Source of the DNA: Photobacterium pectinilyticum
Lineage (GTDB): Bacteria; Pseudomonadota; Gammaproteobacteria; Enterobacterales; Vibrionaceae
NCBI RefSeq assembly: GCF_024357955.1
Contig: NZ_JANEYT010000018.1
Coordinates: forward strand, 21,753 to 85,752
Length of the DNA stretch: 64,000 nt
Direction of reading: 5' to 3'
The notes under the pieces were generated by a model. It was not told the DNA's origin. It worked only from the letters and a program-made list of their open reading frames with translations, and did no database searches. This document shows, one piece after another, positions 16,277 through 24,505 of this stretch. Each line of letters starts with the position of its first letter. Position 1 is the first letter of the stretch. The translations under genes and the position numbers were made by a program.

Positions 16277-16777
16277 ATGAGTAATGAACCAATGACTAAC
16301 CCAATCTGGGCAACTGTTGAAGTCCTAAAGCAATCTGAACTAAATGAAGCCACCTTCCGTGTGATGCTTGTCGATGGACAACCGAAAGCGGTTATTCAAT
16401 TTAATCGTGATGGTGCGACACCAAAAGACTCTGATGCTGTTCGCCAGCTTCGCGCAGCATTAGCAATGCCATTGGTAGTTGAAGGGGAAGATCTCGATGG
16501 ACAAATTGCAGAAGGTTTGGCGCATCTGCAAGAGACACTGGTAGAAGTTGCCTCGCAAATTCCAGCCGAAGAATTGGCGAAGAAAGTCAAAGCAAAAGCC
16601 GCAGAAAAACCAAAGGCCAAAACTAAAGCTACCGTGAAACCAAAAGCTGCTTCAACGGCTAAACCCACAGCCAAAGCAACACCAGCGTCGAATAAAGCCA
16701 ATGTTGAGGAAACCACTATTCCGGCAACACCGACAGCCCCAGTAGACATTTTTAGCAGTGATGCTTTCTCTCTTTAA
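16277..16777 (+). CDS. PRTRC system protein E
   Basis: A 166-aa protein starting at 16277 (MSNEPMTNPIWATVEVLKQ). Residues 10-90 match the pattern of PRTRC protein E: a beta-rich start ending in a short basic loop, then ALAMPLVVEGEDLDGQIAEGLAHL-type text (central strand-helix, acidic LDGQIAEGL) and a helix. The tail (about 95-150) is a low-complexity Lys/Ala/Pro/Thr linker that is probably disordered. It is the first gene of the cassette, 28 bp upstream of the ubiquitin-like protein C. The function of protein E is unknown. Confidence 0.75.
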   Translation: MSNEPMTNPIWATVEVLKQSELNEATFRVMLVDGQPKAVIQFNRDGATPKDSDAVRQLRAALAMPLVVEGEDLDGQIAEGLAHLQETLVEVASQIPAEELAKKVKAKAAEKPKAKTKATVKPKAASTAKPTAKATPASNKANVEETTIPATPTAPVDIFSSDAFSL

Positions 16778-16805
16778 TCAATTCATGTTCTTGGAGTAAC
16801 GATAT

Positions 16806-17024
16806 ATGAAACAGTTAAAACGTATTTTTCAACTTGGTGCGCTATCTCTAGATGATCCCGATCCGACAATGACCGTTGCTGAGGTAAAGCGAGTTCATAG
16901 CCAGCAGTTTCCTCAAGTTCGCTTTACGACTCTTTATGCCGAAGATGGTGTGCCAAAAGACATAGCCGGAGATACGGTACTTTTATTTGAATACGTCCTT
17001 CCACCAGTTAGTACAAACGGTTAA
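16806..17024 (+). CDS. PRTRC system protein C, ubiquitin-like (Prok_Ub)
   Basis: A 72-aa protein of exactly the usual length for PRTRC protein C. Diagnostic text is MKQLKRIFQLGALSLDDPDP followed by the TVAEVKRVHSQQFP helix and a final LLFEYVLPPVSTNG strand and tail. The family is described as ubiquitin-like (Pfam Prok_Ub) and travels with E1-like and E2-like genes. The chain ends in a single exposed glycine, which could be activated by the ThiF protein without proteolytic trimming (inference). GGAG lies 9 bases upstream of the start. The next gene starts 5 bp after the stop. Confidence 0.85.
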   Translation: MKQLKRIFQLGALSLDDPDPTMTVAEVKRVHSQQFPQVRFTTLYAEDGVPKDIAGDTVLLFEYVLPPVSTNG

Positions 17025-17029
17025 AGACT

Positions 17030-17236
17030 ATGGAGTTATTGGAAAAGCTAATTCAAGCTCAACATAAACTAAAACAGGAGCTACCTGAGCCTAAAACGGC
17101 TCAGGAGCGATTCGATGAAATGGCGCATGGCAGGGGTTTGCCAAGCAAATCCCCCACCACCAAACTCAAAAAATTTGAGCGGGTTAGGTTAAAACGGTTT
17201 GAAGCAACAAGCCCATTTGTGCCGCCTCTTTTATAA
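17030..17236 (+). CDS. Small basic hypothetical protein
   Basis: A 68-aa protein (MELLEKLIQAQHKLKQELPE at the start). It has an N-terminal amphipathic helix and a basic C-terminal half (TTKLKKFERVRLKRF). It is tightly packed between PRTRC C (5 bp) and the next gene (11 bp), so it is certainly part of the operon. No family is recognised; it might bind nucleic acid given its charge. Confidence 0.65.
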   Translation: MELLEKLIQAQHKLKQELPEPKTAQERFDEMAHGRGLPSKSPTTKLKKFERVRLKRFEATSPFVPPLL

Positions 17237-17247
17237 GGAAACCAAAA

Positions 17248-17712
17248 ATGAAATGTCTTAACAAACTCCAACAGATGCCTGATTTGAAAACAGCGCAATG
17301 CTATTCATTGGTTAACTACCACTTCCGTAACGCTACGTGGGTCGAAGAAGTCCAAGTGAATAAGGATAAAAATACACTCAATGTGGTGCGTTTAGATCAA
17401 ACTGGTGGAGAGCCTTATTCCGAGGCCAGTATGTTTAGCCCCCAAATTCAAGTTTTTGACGATGAAGCCTCGCTGGCTAAATACATCAAATTCCGCCAAG
17501 GTAATACAAAACCGGTCTTTAATGTTCTTCATCGTGGTCGGCAAATTCAGGTTTTCGCAACAGCACTTCCACCTACAATGCAGGCTTGCCTGATCAACAA
17601 TGCGATCACGCAGCCAGATATAATTGTTGCTCAAACTGAAGATGGATTCGTTAGTTACGACAATTATGGATCTAAACCGAAAGCGATTGATATTGATAAG
17701 GTTGTCGCATGA
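17248..17712 (+). CDS. Hypothetical PRTRC-operon protein, 154 aa
   Basis: A soluble mixed alpha/beta protein (MKCLNKLQQMPDLKTAQCYS...). AAGGAAACC lies upstream of the ATG. Its stop overlaps the ATG of the next gene (ATGA at 17709), indicating translational coupling to the first protein-F-like gene. No JAB-type metal motif (HxH...D) is visible, so it is not an obvious replacement for PRTRC protein A. Function unknown. Confidence 0.65.
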   Translation: MKCLNKLQQMPDLKTAQCYSLVNYHFRNATWVEEVQVNKDKNTLNVVRLDQTGGEPYSEASMFSPQIQVFDDEASLAKYIKFRQGNTKPVFNVLHRGRQIQVFATALPPTMQACLINNAITQPDIIVAQTEDGFVSYDNYGSKPKAIDIDKVVA

Positions 17713-19013
17713 TATTGGCTCAGGATGTTTCTCAGCTCAACGTGTTCCACGACCACAGGATGAATTGCGTTCAAATCAATGAGCTGATACGCAAGGTTAA
17801 CTCGACTGATGAACGTTTCAGAGCCTCATTTGAAAAGTATTACTCAAGCACCAATTCTGTCGTAAAAGAAAGGATGCAGTTTATTTTGGGTCTTATTGAA
17901 ACGTTAAGTAGCTGGGATTCGTCAGATGAAAAGGCATATCAAGCGGCATTTGAGAATGTCATTAAAGCTGAAACATTTATTGATCAAATCGCCTGTCTTA
18001 ATGAATTGGTTGAGATGGTAAGTTCTGATGTTTGTGCATACTACGATCAGCTGGTGGTTGAGTATAGCCAAGGTGAAGCCAGCGTTTACTATTCAAACTT
18101 TGACGATGTCAGCTTTGATATGACATTGGATGAAACATCTGATGTTGTCACTGACTTTGAGGATCTGGCATTTGCCGTGAGAATGGTCAGTCTAGCAGGT
18201 GGGTTGTTTGAAAATATCAATTTCAATCATTTGAGAAAGGAATGGCAAGCAGCCGTTGAACTGATGATTAATGTTCTTTATAGCATCCCCCATCAGGGAG
18301 GCATGAATTTAACGTTTGTTCGAAATTGGGATGCGTTGGAACACCTAATTGATTTAATGGCCTACGAGGCAATGCCAGAAACTTCACATGACCTTGATAC
18401 CTTGGCCAAAAACCTAACCAGCGTTTCTAAACTGCTTGAATGGAATGATGACCAGTTAGCGGCTTATATTGTGGCCGGAGATGAAGCTCGTATAGATGAT
18501 CTGATGTGCGGTACAGGGGCAACAACAGAGGTCAAAGATTTTTTTAATAACCTTTGTTATTCGCCTGCTGATTTTGTTCCTTATATTGCTGTGAAAAAAT
18601 TAGAGTTAGAGGCAAAGGAGCATATCAATAAGTTTGTCAACCACGGCTCACCCAAAGCGAATTTACAGGCTATCGCTAACACAATAGATCAACCAACTAA
18701 CGAACAAGAGCGTGGCATTACCGAGCTTGTTAATCAGTTGATTGAACAAGTTGATGAAATACCTGAAACGCCAACAATGATTCAGGATGAAGTTGACCTG
18801 ACCGGTTCTAATATCCTCAGTGTGACATTCTCAGAAGATCAGTCGTGGTTGGTTAAGTCTGCCGAAGATTGGCTATCTAACGATTTAGCGGAACGGGGAA
18901 CGGCTTTCTGTGTACCAAAGAAACCAAGTGATCTATTTCAATGGCTAAAATGCTATGCGTTTTTGGTAAGTGTCACAATAAGACTAAAAGAAATTTCGAA
19001 TAGAAAGGTCTAA
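17709..19013 (+). CDS. PRTRC protein F-like, paralogue 1
   Basis: A 434-aa, acidic, mainly helical protein (MILAQDVSQLNVFHDHRMNC). Its opening and its C-terminal segment (SDLFQWLKCYAFLVSVTIRL) resemble those of the two following paralogues (QLLDWLTATAFINSLSDI and DLLDLLTATALVNVLADI). Position and size fit PRTRC protein F. It is the most diverged of the three and carries an extra internal region (about 290-390). The next gene begins 13 bp after the stop. Molecular role unknown. Confidence 0.55.
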   Translation: MILAQDVSQLNVFHDHRMNCVQINELIRKVNSTDERFRASFEKYYSSTNSVVKERMQFILGLIETLSSWDSSDEKAYQAAFENVIKAETFIDQIACLNELVEMVSSDVCAYYDQLVVEYSQGEASVYYSNFDDVSFDMTLDETSDVVTDFEDLAFAVRMVSLAGGLFENINFNHLRKEWQAAVELMINVLYSIPHQGGMNLTFVRNWDALEHLIDLMAYEAMPETSHDLDTLAKNLTSVSKLLEWNDDQLAAYIVAGDEARIDDLMCGTGATTEVKDFFNNLCYSPADFVPYIAVKKLELEAKEHINKFVNHGSPKANLQAIANTIDQPTNEQERGITELVNQLIEQVDEIPETPTMIQDEVDLTGSNILSVTFSEDQSWLVKSAEDWLSNDLAERGTAFCVPKKPSDLFQWLKCYAFLVSVTIRLKEISNRKV

Positions 19014-19025
19014 AGGGAGTTTGGC

Positions 19026-20147
19026 ATGCTAGCACTTCAGTCTGTAGATCAGTTGCCATGTTATCTAGGGTATGAAGCCAAATACTATCAATCGGTATCA
19101 ACGGACGATTACTATGATCTGAGCCAGAAAACGAATGTTGATCGGGTTAAATTTCTTATTCAACTTCAGGCCCAGGGGAACGACAAGATCAATCAACTCA
19201 ATGGAGCTGAGTTGAATAGCCTATCAGAAATAGCGAAGACAATTGATCAGATAGGCGAAGAGAGCATGGATTATTGCCGTGACTTTTATCATGCGCAGTT
19301 GCAGCGTTTTCATGGCGCTAACCAAGACAGTTTGATTCGTGCTTCGGTTTCATTCAGTAACGACCTCCTTCAATTAGTGGAAAGTGATAATCTTGTCTCG
19401 TTACGATCTTATGAAGTCGTGGCCTGCCCAATCAATCTAAAGAAATATAGTGCGCCTTATCGTGAAGCCATTTTGACTTTTGTGAGCGGTTTATACGGTC
19501 ATGCTGAGTCTAGTCTCAATGGCTCTGTAAGTGATACATTTGAGCTTATGGAGAGGATGTGCGACTCACTCGCTGACGAGTATGGACTACCTCATATCGA
19601 TCAGGTAGCCAAGGTGTTTCTTCCGCTTGACTGCCGAGAGTCATTATCGGCAGATGAGCGACTCGCTCTCATGGGTTTTAGCCAAAAACCAACACAGTTT
19701 GGAGATCCGATTGAAGACGAAGTTGTAATTGATTTTGTTGAAGCTGCTATCACTGTCCACCAGCAAAAGCTACGCATGGTAAAGGCTAGTGAGATTGGAA
19801 ACTGGAAGAAAACCTTCGAGTATTGTGTTTTGGCTTTACCCAAACCAACCACTCAAGCGGATAGAAAAACCTTTCATGCACTCAAACATTTGACAGGTCT
19901 GCTTGATTCAATGCCTGATAGGCTGTCGCTAGAACATGATGAGTGCCCGCTATCAAGATCATTCTTTTTTGCCTTTCATGACGGTAATAATGAGGCATTA
20001 ACTGATGCCCTGCTCAACGAGCAGAATGAGTCTTACCATGCCTGCGAATATTCTGTCTTTTCAATGATCAGAACTGTTCCGCAATTGCTCGATTGGCTCA
20101 CCGCGACTGCGTTTATTAACAGTCTCTCAGACATACTTGCTGATTGA
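19026..20147 (+). CDS. PRTRC protein F-like, paralogue 2
   Basis: A 373-aa protein starting MLALQSVDQLPC with GGGAG upstream. It is clearly homologous over its whole length to the gene at 20648: shared EESMDYCRDFYHAQL / EDAMGYCRDFYEAEL, a LEHDECPLSRSFFFAFHDGN / YHEQDEVALSGSFIFAFMEG pair, and similar ends. It is acidic and helical, and no catalytic motif is visible. The duplication is old, as identity is only moderate. Confidence 0.6.
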   Translation: MLALQSVDQLPCYLGYEAKYYQSVSTDDYYDLSQKTNVDRVKFLIQLQAQGNDKINQLNGAELNSLSEIAKTIDQIGEESMDYCRDFYHAQLQRFHGANQDSLIRASVSFSNDLLQLVESDNLVSLRSYEVVACPINLKKYSAPYREAILTFVSGLYGHAESSLNGSVSDTFELMERMCDSLADEYGLPHIDQVAKVFLPLDCRESLSADERLALMGFSQKPTQFGDPIEDEVVIDFVEAAITVHQQKLRMVKASEIGNWKKTFEYCVLALPKPTTQADRKTFHALKHLTGLLDSMPDRLSLEHDECPLSRSFFFAFHDGNNEALTDALLNEQNESYHACEYSVFSMIRTVPQLLDWLTATAFINSLSDILAD

Positions 20148-20332
20148 GTAAGTGTGCAAAAAACCACTTTCCTTTTGCCGAAGAAGTATCCCGAGTTTTA
20201 CCCACCTTAGATCAACAATAATGTCAGGCTGGCAGGGCTACTGCCAGTTGGCCTATTGACCTGCCTTTAGATCAATTAATCTCGAAGTTAGAACTATAAA
20301 CTGGCTGTACAAATTATTGCTGGAATTTGATT
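20148..20332 (+). promoter_or_regulatory. Intergenic region with shared-class promoter
   Basis: TAGATCAATT 20268-20277, 19 bp, then TAAACT 20297-20302; a GAAGTTAGAA block between them is repeated in the promoter at 24172. Upstream, CTGGCAG 20229-20235 pairs with CTGCCAG 20241-20247 in a hairpin without a T-run, perhaps a weak terminator of the preceding gene. Confidence 0.6.
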
Positions 20333-20596
20333 ATGACTGAGTTTGAGAAACGAATGAAAGAAGCCGTCGAGGGTTCAAGCTATAACTATTCAGAGCTTAA
20401 AACGTTTGATGATACTGAATCAGAGTTAACGAAATTAGCGGCCCAAGCAGCAAGCACTGATCTCGATGATGCTTTAGCTGTGCGGGAAGTCATGCTAGAC
20501 ATTCAAGCCGTTGCCCGAGCGCATGAGGTTATTGCCGAGCAAGAGTCGGGGAACTTTGACGATCCGACCATTGAAGCTGTCGTCAGCGAAAAATAA
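20333..20596 (+). CDS. Small acidic hypothetical protein
   Basis: An 87-aa protein started at ATG 20333 (MTEFEKRMKEAVEGSSYNYS), preferred to a TTG six bases earlier. It is acidic and helical, with EVMLDIQAVARAHEVIAEQE near the end. It is the first gene after a promoter of the shared class and is followed, 51 bp on, by the third F-like paralogue. No family is recognised. Confidence 0.6.
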   Translation: MTEFEKRMKEAVEGSSYNYSELKTFDDTESELTKLAAQAASTDLDDALAVREVMLDIQAVARAHEVIAEQESGNFDDPTIEAVVSEK

Positions 20597-20647
20597 TTCA
20601 GTTTTATATAGGCAGCTTTGGAGCTGCCACTCTTTGGAGTCACCGTT

Positions 20648-21826
20648 ATGTTAGCCCTACAATCCGTCGATAAGCTACCGTGTTTTGAATACCGGAAAAC
20701 CAACATCAGTCAGATAAATATCATGATTGATGCGTTCAATGCACAAGCGACCATAGATCCGGTTGGGGGCGACTACGACTTGACCAAACGGTTTAATGCA
20801 GAAAGGTTTGCGAGTTTACTGGAACTGGCCTCCGCAGCGAAATCTCCCATTTATAATGAGCTATACGAATGTGGCTTTGACATTCCAGCACAAGACTTCC
20901 CTAAGTATTATCATCAGATTGCCGAGGATGCTATGGGGTATTGCCGTGATTTTTACGAAGCTGAATTAGTAAAATTTGGAGGTATCAAACGAGATATAAA
21001 TTTTGTTCGCGCTACGGTGTCAGTGGACAACGAGTGCTGCGCATTGGAAGTTAGTGAAAATGTGTTTTCTGTGGTTGCCGATTGTGTTGTGGCCTGTACT
21101 GTCGATATGGACAAATACAGTCAATCCTACAGTGAGGCGATAATGACCATGGTTCCCTCACTATACATTCTCTCTGAGGAAAACTGCCTTGAAGCAACTG
21201 TAATGGATTCATTTCAATTAATGGATGCGGAATGGCAGCACGGAGTTGATGATTACAATTTACCCTTTGCACCAGATGTTATCCGGCATTTGGGAGACTA
21301 TGTGGATAATGTCGATCACCTGTCAGATTTAGAGTTAATGGAATTGATGGGGATAAAAGAGGACTCACTGACTCCGTATGGTGAACCAATTGAAGGGGGT
21401 ATGGTACGCGCTCATATTGAAGCGGCTATTTACACTGAACGCCAATCAGAAAGGTTGAGTAAAGTTAGTCACCTAGGAAGCTGGAAAGCAATCTTCCGTC
21501 ACTGCATTGACTCACTGCCTGAACCGCAAACCGAAGATGACAAGGCCGTTTTCCCCCGATTAAAGACGCTGCGGGATCAATTAGAAAATGCACCAGACCG
21601 TATTTACCATGAGCAAGATGAGGTAGCACTCAGTGGGAGCTTTATATTTGCTTTTATGGAGGGTAATGATTGCCTTGTTGAAAACCTAATTAACGAGATC
21701 AATGAACACCATTGGAACTCAGGTTTAACCAGTATGAGTATGGTTCGATCAGCATCAGACTTGTTGGATTTACTCACAGCTACCGCTTTGGTCAATGTCC
21801 TTGCTGATATTGTGTCAGATGATTGA
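20648..21826 (+). CDS. PRTRC protein F-like, paralogue 3
   Basis: A 392-aa protein started at 20648 (MLALQSVDKLPCFEYRKTNI), with GGAGT eight bases upstream; a frame extension to 20618 lacks a ribosome site. It is a full-length homologue of the gene at 19026, with the same first eight residues except that extra residues follow. Keeping three copies with an 87-aa gene inserted between the second and third suggests specialisation within a complex. Confidence 0.6.
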   Translation: MLALQSVDKLPCFEYRKTNISQINIMIDAFNAQATIDPVGGDYDLTKRFNAERFASLLELASAAKSPIYNELYECGFDIPAQDFPKYYHQIAEDAMGYCRDFYEAELVKFGGIKRDINFVRATVSVDNECCALEVSENVFSVVADCVVACTVDMDKYSQSYSEAIMTMVPSLYILSEENCLEATVMDSFQLMDAEWQHGVDDYNLPFAPDVIRHLGDYVDNVDHLSDLELMELMGIKEDSLTPYGEPIEGGMVRAHIEAAIYTERQSERLSKVSHLGSWKAIFRHCIDSLPEPQTEDDKAVFPRLKTLRDQLENAPDRIYHEQDEVALSGSFIFAFMEGNDCLVENLINEINEHHWNSGLTSMSMVRSASDLLDLLTATALVNVLADIVSDD

Positions 21827-21903
21827 TCTGTCACATTCCTCCTACCAATAATTTAGACTTCTCTTTAATCTGCACCATATCACTACATTCTCCACCAATC
21901 CTG

Positions 21904-21938
21904 TAGATCAATTGTCTTCGAAATTATTTCGTCATACT
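21904..21938 (+). promoter_or_regulatory. Promoter of the PRTRC B-ThiF operon (shared class)
   Basis: TAGATCAATT 21904-21913, 19 bp, then CATACT 21933-21938. The predicted transcript would begin after 21940, which supports the ATG at 21972 over a TTG at 21912 as the B start. Confidence 0.55.
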
Positions 21939-21971
21939 GGGGCTAAGTTGATTAAGACAAGGTATCTCGAT

Positions 21972-22757
21972 ATGGAATTTGTAGCTCCAACTAAACCAAG
22001 TCCTGAATATTTAAATCCGATCTCCGACAAGATTGAATTTCATTTCGCGTTGGTTTTAACGTCTGCGGGTATAACTCGCCACCAAATTGAAAATGGCTTA
22101 TTGCTGGATGGGGTATGGCTTGATGATACCTCCTGTATTAATGCTATTGATGACATTAAAGCAGTAAGCCAACGGAACGTTGAAAAAGAGGTGGAGTTTA
22201 TACCTCGTAACGTCCTTGTTGATAATGATGATTTTACTGTCTGGTATGTCGAACCTCGTACTTGTCCGATGTGGTTTACGAATCCCCCAGAATATAGTGC
22301 TCTGACTGCGGTGACATACCCTCGGTTGGTTTTCAAAACCTCAAAGCGTAGACGAACCCTTTCCGTGGTTGCCGTTGAACGTGATGTAGAACTAAATGCA
22401 AATACGGCAATCTATCATGCGCCTTGTGCCAACATGTATGAGGCCACGAATCTCTGTATCGGCAATGCCAAAATGCCAGAGAAAGTCAATTTCAAGTCTC
22501 TTTCCGTCTGTGAAGATGCCCTATTTAACTCGCGTTACAGTGGCTTCAAATTCTTTAGCTTTAATCCCAAGTTCGATAAAGAACTTGCACCAGAGTATAT
22601 GCATCACGATTTGTTTGGTGAAGAAAAGTTTACCTATCGCAAGCTGGTGGCTGCATGGGCATACCTTTCTGCAACGAAACAACCGTTTCCAGATAGCTGG
22701 CTAAAACCAATCGGTAATATCGAAACCTTGGGTAATTGGATCAACAAAGGAGTGTAA
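21972..22757 (+). CDS. PRTRC system protein B, predicted E2-like (Prok-E2_D)
   Basis: A 261-aa protein (MEFVAPTKPSPEYLNPISDK). The start is chosen by the upstream promoter and AAGG ribosome site. Middle landmarks are typical of PRTRC protein B: VWYVEPRTCPMWF, a proline segment, then YHAPCANMYEATNLCIGNAK. The cysteine in LCIGN (about residue 162), just after a conserved Asn-Met turn and before MP, sits where the predicted E2-like catalytic cysteine lies. In the family this protein is proposed to take the ubiquitin-like protein from the ThiF protein; that is prediction, not experiment. The ThiF gene starts 3 bp downstream. Confidence 0.8.
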   Translation: MEFVAPTKPSPEYLNPISDKIEFHFALVLTSAGITRHQIENGLLLDGVWLDDTSCINAIDDIKAVSQRNVEKEVEFIPRNVLVDNDDFTVWYVEPRTCPMWFTNPPEYSALTAVTYPRLVFKTSKRRRTLSVVAVERDVELNANTAIYHAPCANMYEATNLCIGNAKMPEKVNFKSLSVCEDALFNSRYSGFKFFSFNPKFDKELAPEYMHHDLFGEEKFTYRKLVAAWAYLSATKQPFPDSWLKPIGNIETLGNWINKGV

Positions 22758-22760
22758 ATA

Positions 22761-23540
22761 ATGCGTTCGTATAAGCTATCTGAATCAATGTCAGGCTTTA
22801 GCCGTAAAGTCACGGTTGCACTGGTAGGGGCGGGGGGGACTGGCTCCCATGCTCTGACTTGCCTTTTTCAAATGTCAGCTGTTTCACAGAGACTTGGTGG
22901 GCATGGACTGGATGTGACGGTCTATGACCCGAAAACCGTGTCAGGGCCAAACATAGGAAGACAGTCGTTCTGGAACGACCGCGATATTGGTCACTTCAAA
23001 GCCAGCTTGTTAGTGAACCGTTTTAATCAGTTTGGTGAGGTAAACTGGAAAGCCCGTAACGAGTGCTTCACTGGACAAATCAACTATGACCTAGTGATCA
23101 CAACGGTAGACTCAGCCAGTGCGCGAGTGAAGATTGCTAAGGAATTAAACCGCTATTCTAACCGTGGAGGACTGTGGTTAGACTTAGGAAATTCAAGGGC
23201 TTGTGGTCAGGCAATCTTAGGTTCGCAGGCCGATGGTGACGGTATTGATACGCTACCTTCGCCTTACCAACTTTTCGGCCAAGCGTGGGAATCCGTAGAC
23301 GAGACAAAGCAAGTTGAGCCTAGTTGCTCCACACAGGAGGCCATTGAGAAGCAGACCTTTGGTGTTAACCAAAAGCTGGCGACTGATGCGATTTCTATGC
23401 TGTTGTTCCCGCTATTTAAGAAAGGTGAGATCAGCAATCATGGTTTATTTTTCGATATGGACACGCTGACCAGTTATCCACTAGCTATCGATCCGCAGCA
23501 ATGGGCAATCTACGGTTTTACCTCTAATCAAGCGGCTTAA
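22761..23540 (+). CDS. PRTRC system ThiF family protein (E1-like)
   Basis: A 259-aa E1/ThiF-like adenylating enzyme. Residues 20-30 hold the nucleotide loop GAGGTGSHAL, followed by DVTVYDPKTVSGPNIGRQ (the acidic strand and the N-RQ ATP-contact motif) and IGHFKA. A cysteine in EPSCST (about residue 189) occupies the place of the family cysteine. The length is that of a minimal E1 without the extra domains of eukaryotic enzymes. AAGGAG precedes the ATG. It should adenylate the C-terminal glycine of PRTRC protein C; the target is unknown. Confidence 0.85.
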   Translation: MRSYKLSESMSGFSRKVTVALVGAGGTGSHALTCLFQMSAVSQRLGGHGLDVTVYDPKTVSGPNIGRQSFWNDRDIGHFKASLLVNRFNQFGEVNWKARNECFTGQINYDLVITTVDSASARVKIAKELNRYSNRGGLWLDLGNSRACGQAILGSQADGDGIDTLPSPYQLFGQAWESVDETKQVEPSCSTQEAIEKQTFGVNQKLATDAISMLLFPLFKKGEISNHGLFFDMDTLTSYPLAIDPQQWAIYGFTSNQAA

Positions 23541-23587
23541 CCTCATGTGGCGGCTATTGTGCCGCCCATTCATATAAGGAGTTAAAA

Positions 23588-23677
23588 ATGGGTAGCAAGA
23601 AAAGATGTTTCCGGTCTATCCCTGTGATCGATAACGATGGTAATCGATGGAGACTGTTTGGGAAGGGGGAGCAGTGA
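23588..23677 (+). CDS. Small ORF, 29 aa
   Basis: Starts MGSKKRCFRSIPVIDNDGNR and ends GKGEQ. AAGGAG lies 7 bases before the ATG. The stop overlaps a GTG start of the next small frame (GTGA). Short and unrecognised, but the ribosome site and overlap argue for translation. Confidence 0.4.
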   Translation: MGSKKRCFRSIPVIDNDGNRWRLFGKGEQ

Positions 23678-23778
23678 GTCTATCAAAAATTGATTGGTCG
23701 CTCTTGGGCGACATGGTTTGGAGAAGTCCCAAACGAAGCAATAGTGGTGTTAAGCAAACTCAACAAGGCCGACTTTAG
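23674..23778 (+). CDS. Small ORF, 34 aa
   Basis: GTG start (MSLSKIDWSLLGDMVWRSPK) preceded by the strong site AAGGGGGAG and overlapping the stop of the 29-aa frame. Together the two look like a translationally coupled pair between ThiF and the next gene. No function is recognised. Confidence 0.4.
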   Translation: MSLSKIDWSLLGDMVWRSPKRSNSGVKQTQQGRL

Positions 23779-23810
23779 TGTGTATCGTTAGATCAACCAA
23801 GAGGTTTATT

Positions 23811-24113
23811 ATGGATAAATACCAGATCAAAAATGGCTACCGCCTTCGAAAATTGATGGCTTGGTTTAATCAGCCACAACAATTCCAAGGCTCAAAAATT
23901 CATATTAACGCTCAATATCGCTTTTGTTTAACGCAGTCACTTGAACAAGCGGTAGCACTTATACATGATGATTATGCTAGCCAAGGCGTGCAGTGCAAGC
24001 TCATTGAAGAAGTTAGGCCAACCACTACAATCAATAGTGACTTAGCGCGTTTGTCAGATCCGGAAAAAAATGTACTTGGTTTCTTAGTTGGTGCTAATGT
24101 GATCAACCGATAA
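23811..24113 (+). CDS. Hypothetical protein, 100 aa
   Basis: Started at ATG 23811 (MDKYQIKNGYRLRKLMAWFN), preceded by AAGAGG; an upstream in-frame start at 23778 has no ribosome site. The protein is soluble, with a basic first half and a helix (TQSLEQAVALIHDDYASQG). No family is recognised. It ends the run of genes started at the B promoter. Confidence 0.55.
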   Translation: MDKYQIKNGYRLRKLMAWFNQPQQFQGSKIHINAQYRFCLTQSLEQAVALIHDDYASQGVQCKLIEEVRPTTTINSDLARLSDPEKNVLGFLVGANVINR

Positions 24114-24171
24114 ATTCATTCCCTGGATGAGAGTATTTATACCAGCTATTGTGGGTTTGTCTGCTTGCCTT

Positions 24172-24206
24172 TAGATCAATTGTGATGGAAGTTAGAAAGT
24201 TAAAAT
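24172..24206 (+). promoter_or_regulatory. Promoter of the shared class
   Basis: TAGATCAATT 24172-24181, 19 bp, then TAAAAT 24201-24206. The block GCCTTTAGATCAATT and the downstream GAAGTTAGAA are the same as at 20264-20292. Confidence 0.6.
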
Positions 24207-24241
24207 AGGGGTACTTTAACGCCCAATGGAGTTACCCCACC

Positions 24242-24505
24242 ATGAATTTTGATACATCTACCCAAAAATGTATAGATGCAATCTTAGCTGTTTACCCAAA
24301 GGCGGTACGCGCAACGGCAAACAATATTCAAGTTGGCGATGTGCTTGTTAACCATATTAAAGTGCCAGCTCTGCTGATTACGAATGAGATTCTTAGTAGT
24401 GATGTAATGTCATTAGAATCACTGATAGATTCACTCACTAATTCGCCGTTCTACATTGTTGCTCGTACTCACAAGTGTTATGTCGATCCAAGGATGGTGA
24501 AATGA
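24242..24505 (+). CDS. Hypothetical protein, 87 aa
   Basis: MNFDTSTQKCIDAILAVYPK; GGAG lies nine bases upstream. It is a small soluble alpha/beta protein. Its stop overlaps the start of the next gene (ATGA). No family is recognised. First gene of the unit read from the promoter at 24172. Confidence 0.6.
   Translation: MNFDTSTQKCIDAILAVYPKAVRATANNIQVGDVLVNHIKVPALLITNEILSSDVMSLESLIDSLTNSPFYIVARTHKCYVDPRMVK

Noticed and set aside
20208..20217. TAGATCAACA and, at 23789, TAGATCAACC, also similar to the box.
   Set aside because: The 19-bp spacing to a -10 hexamer is absent; the second sits inside a ribosome-binding region.
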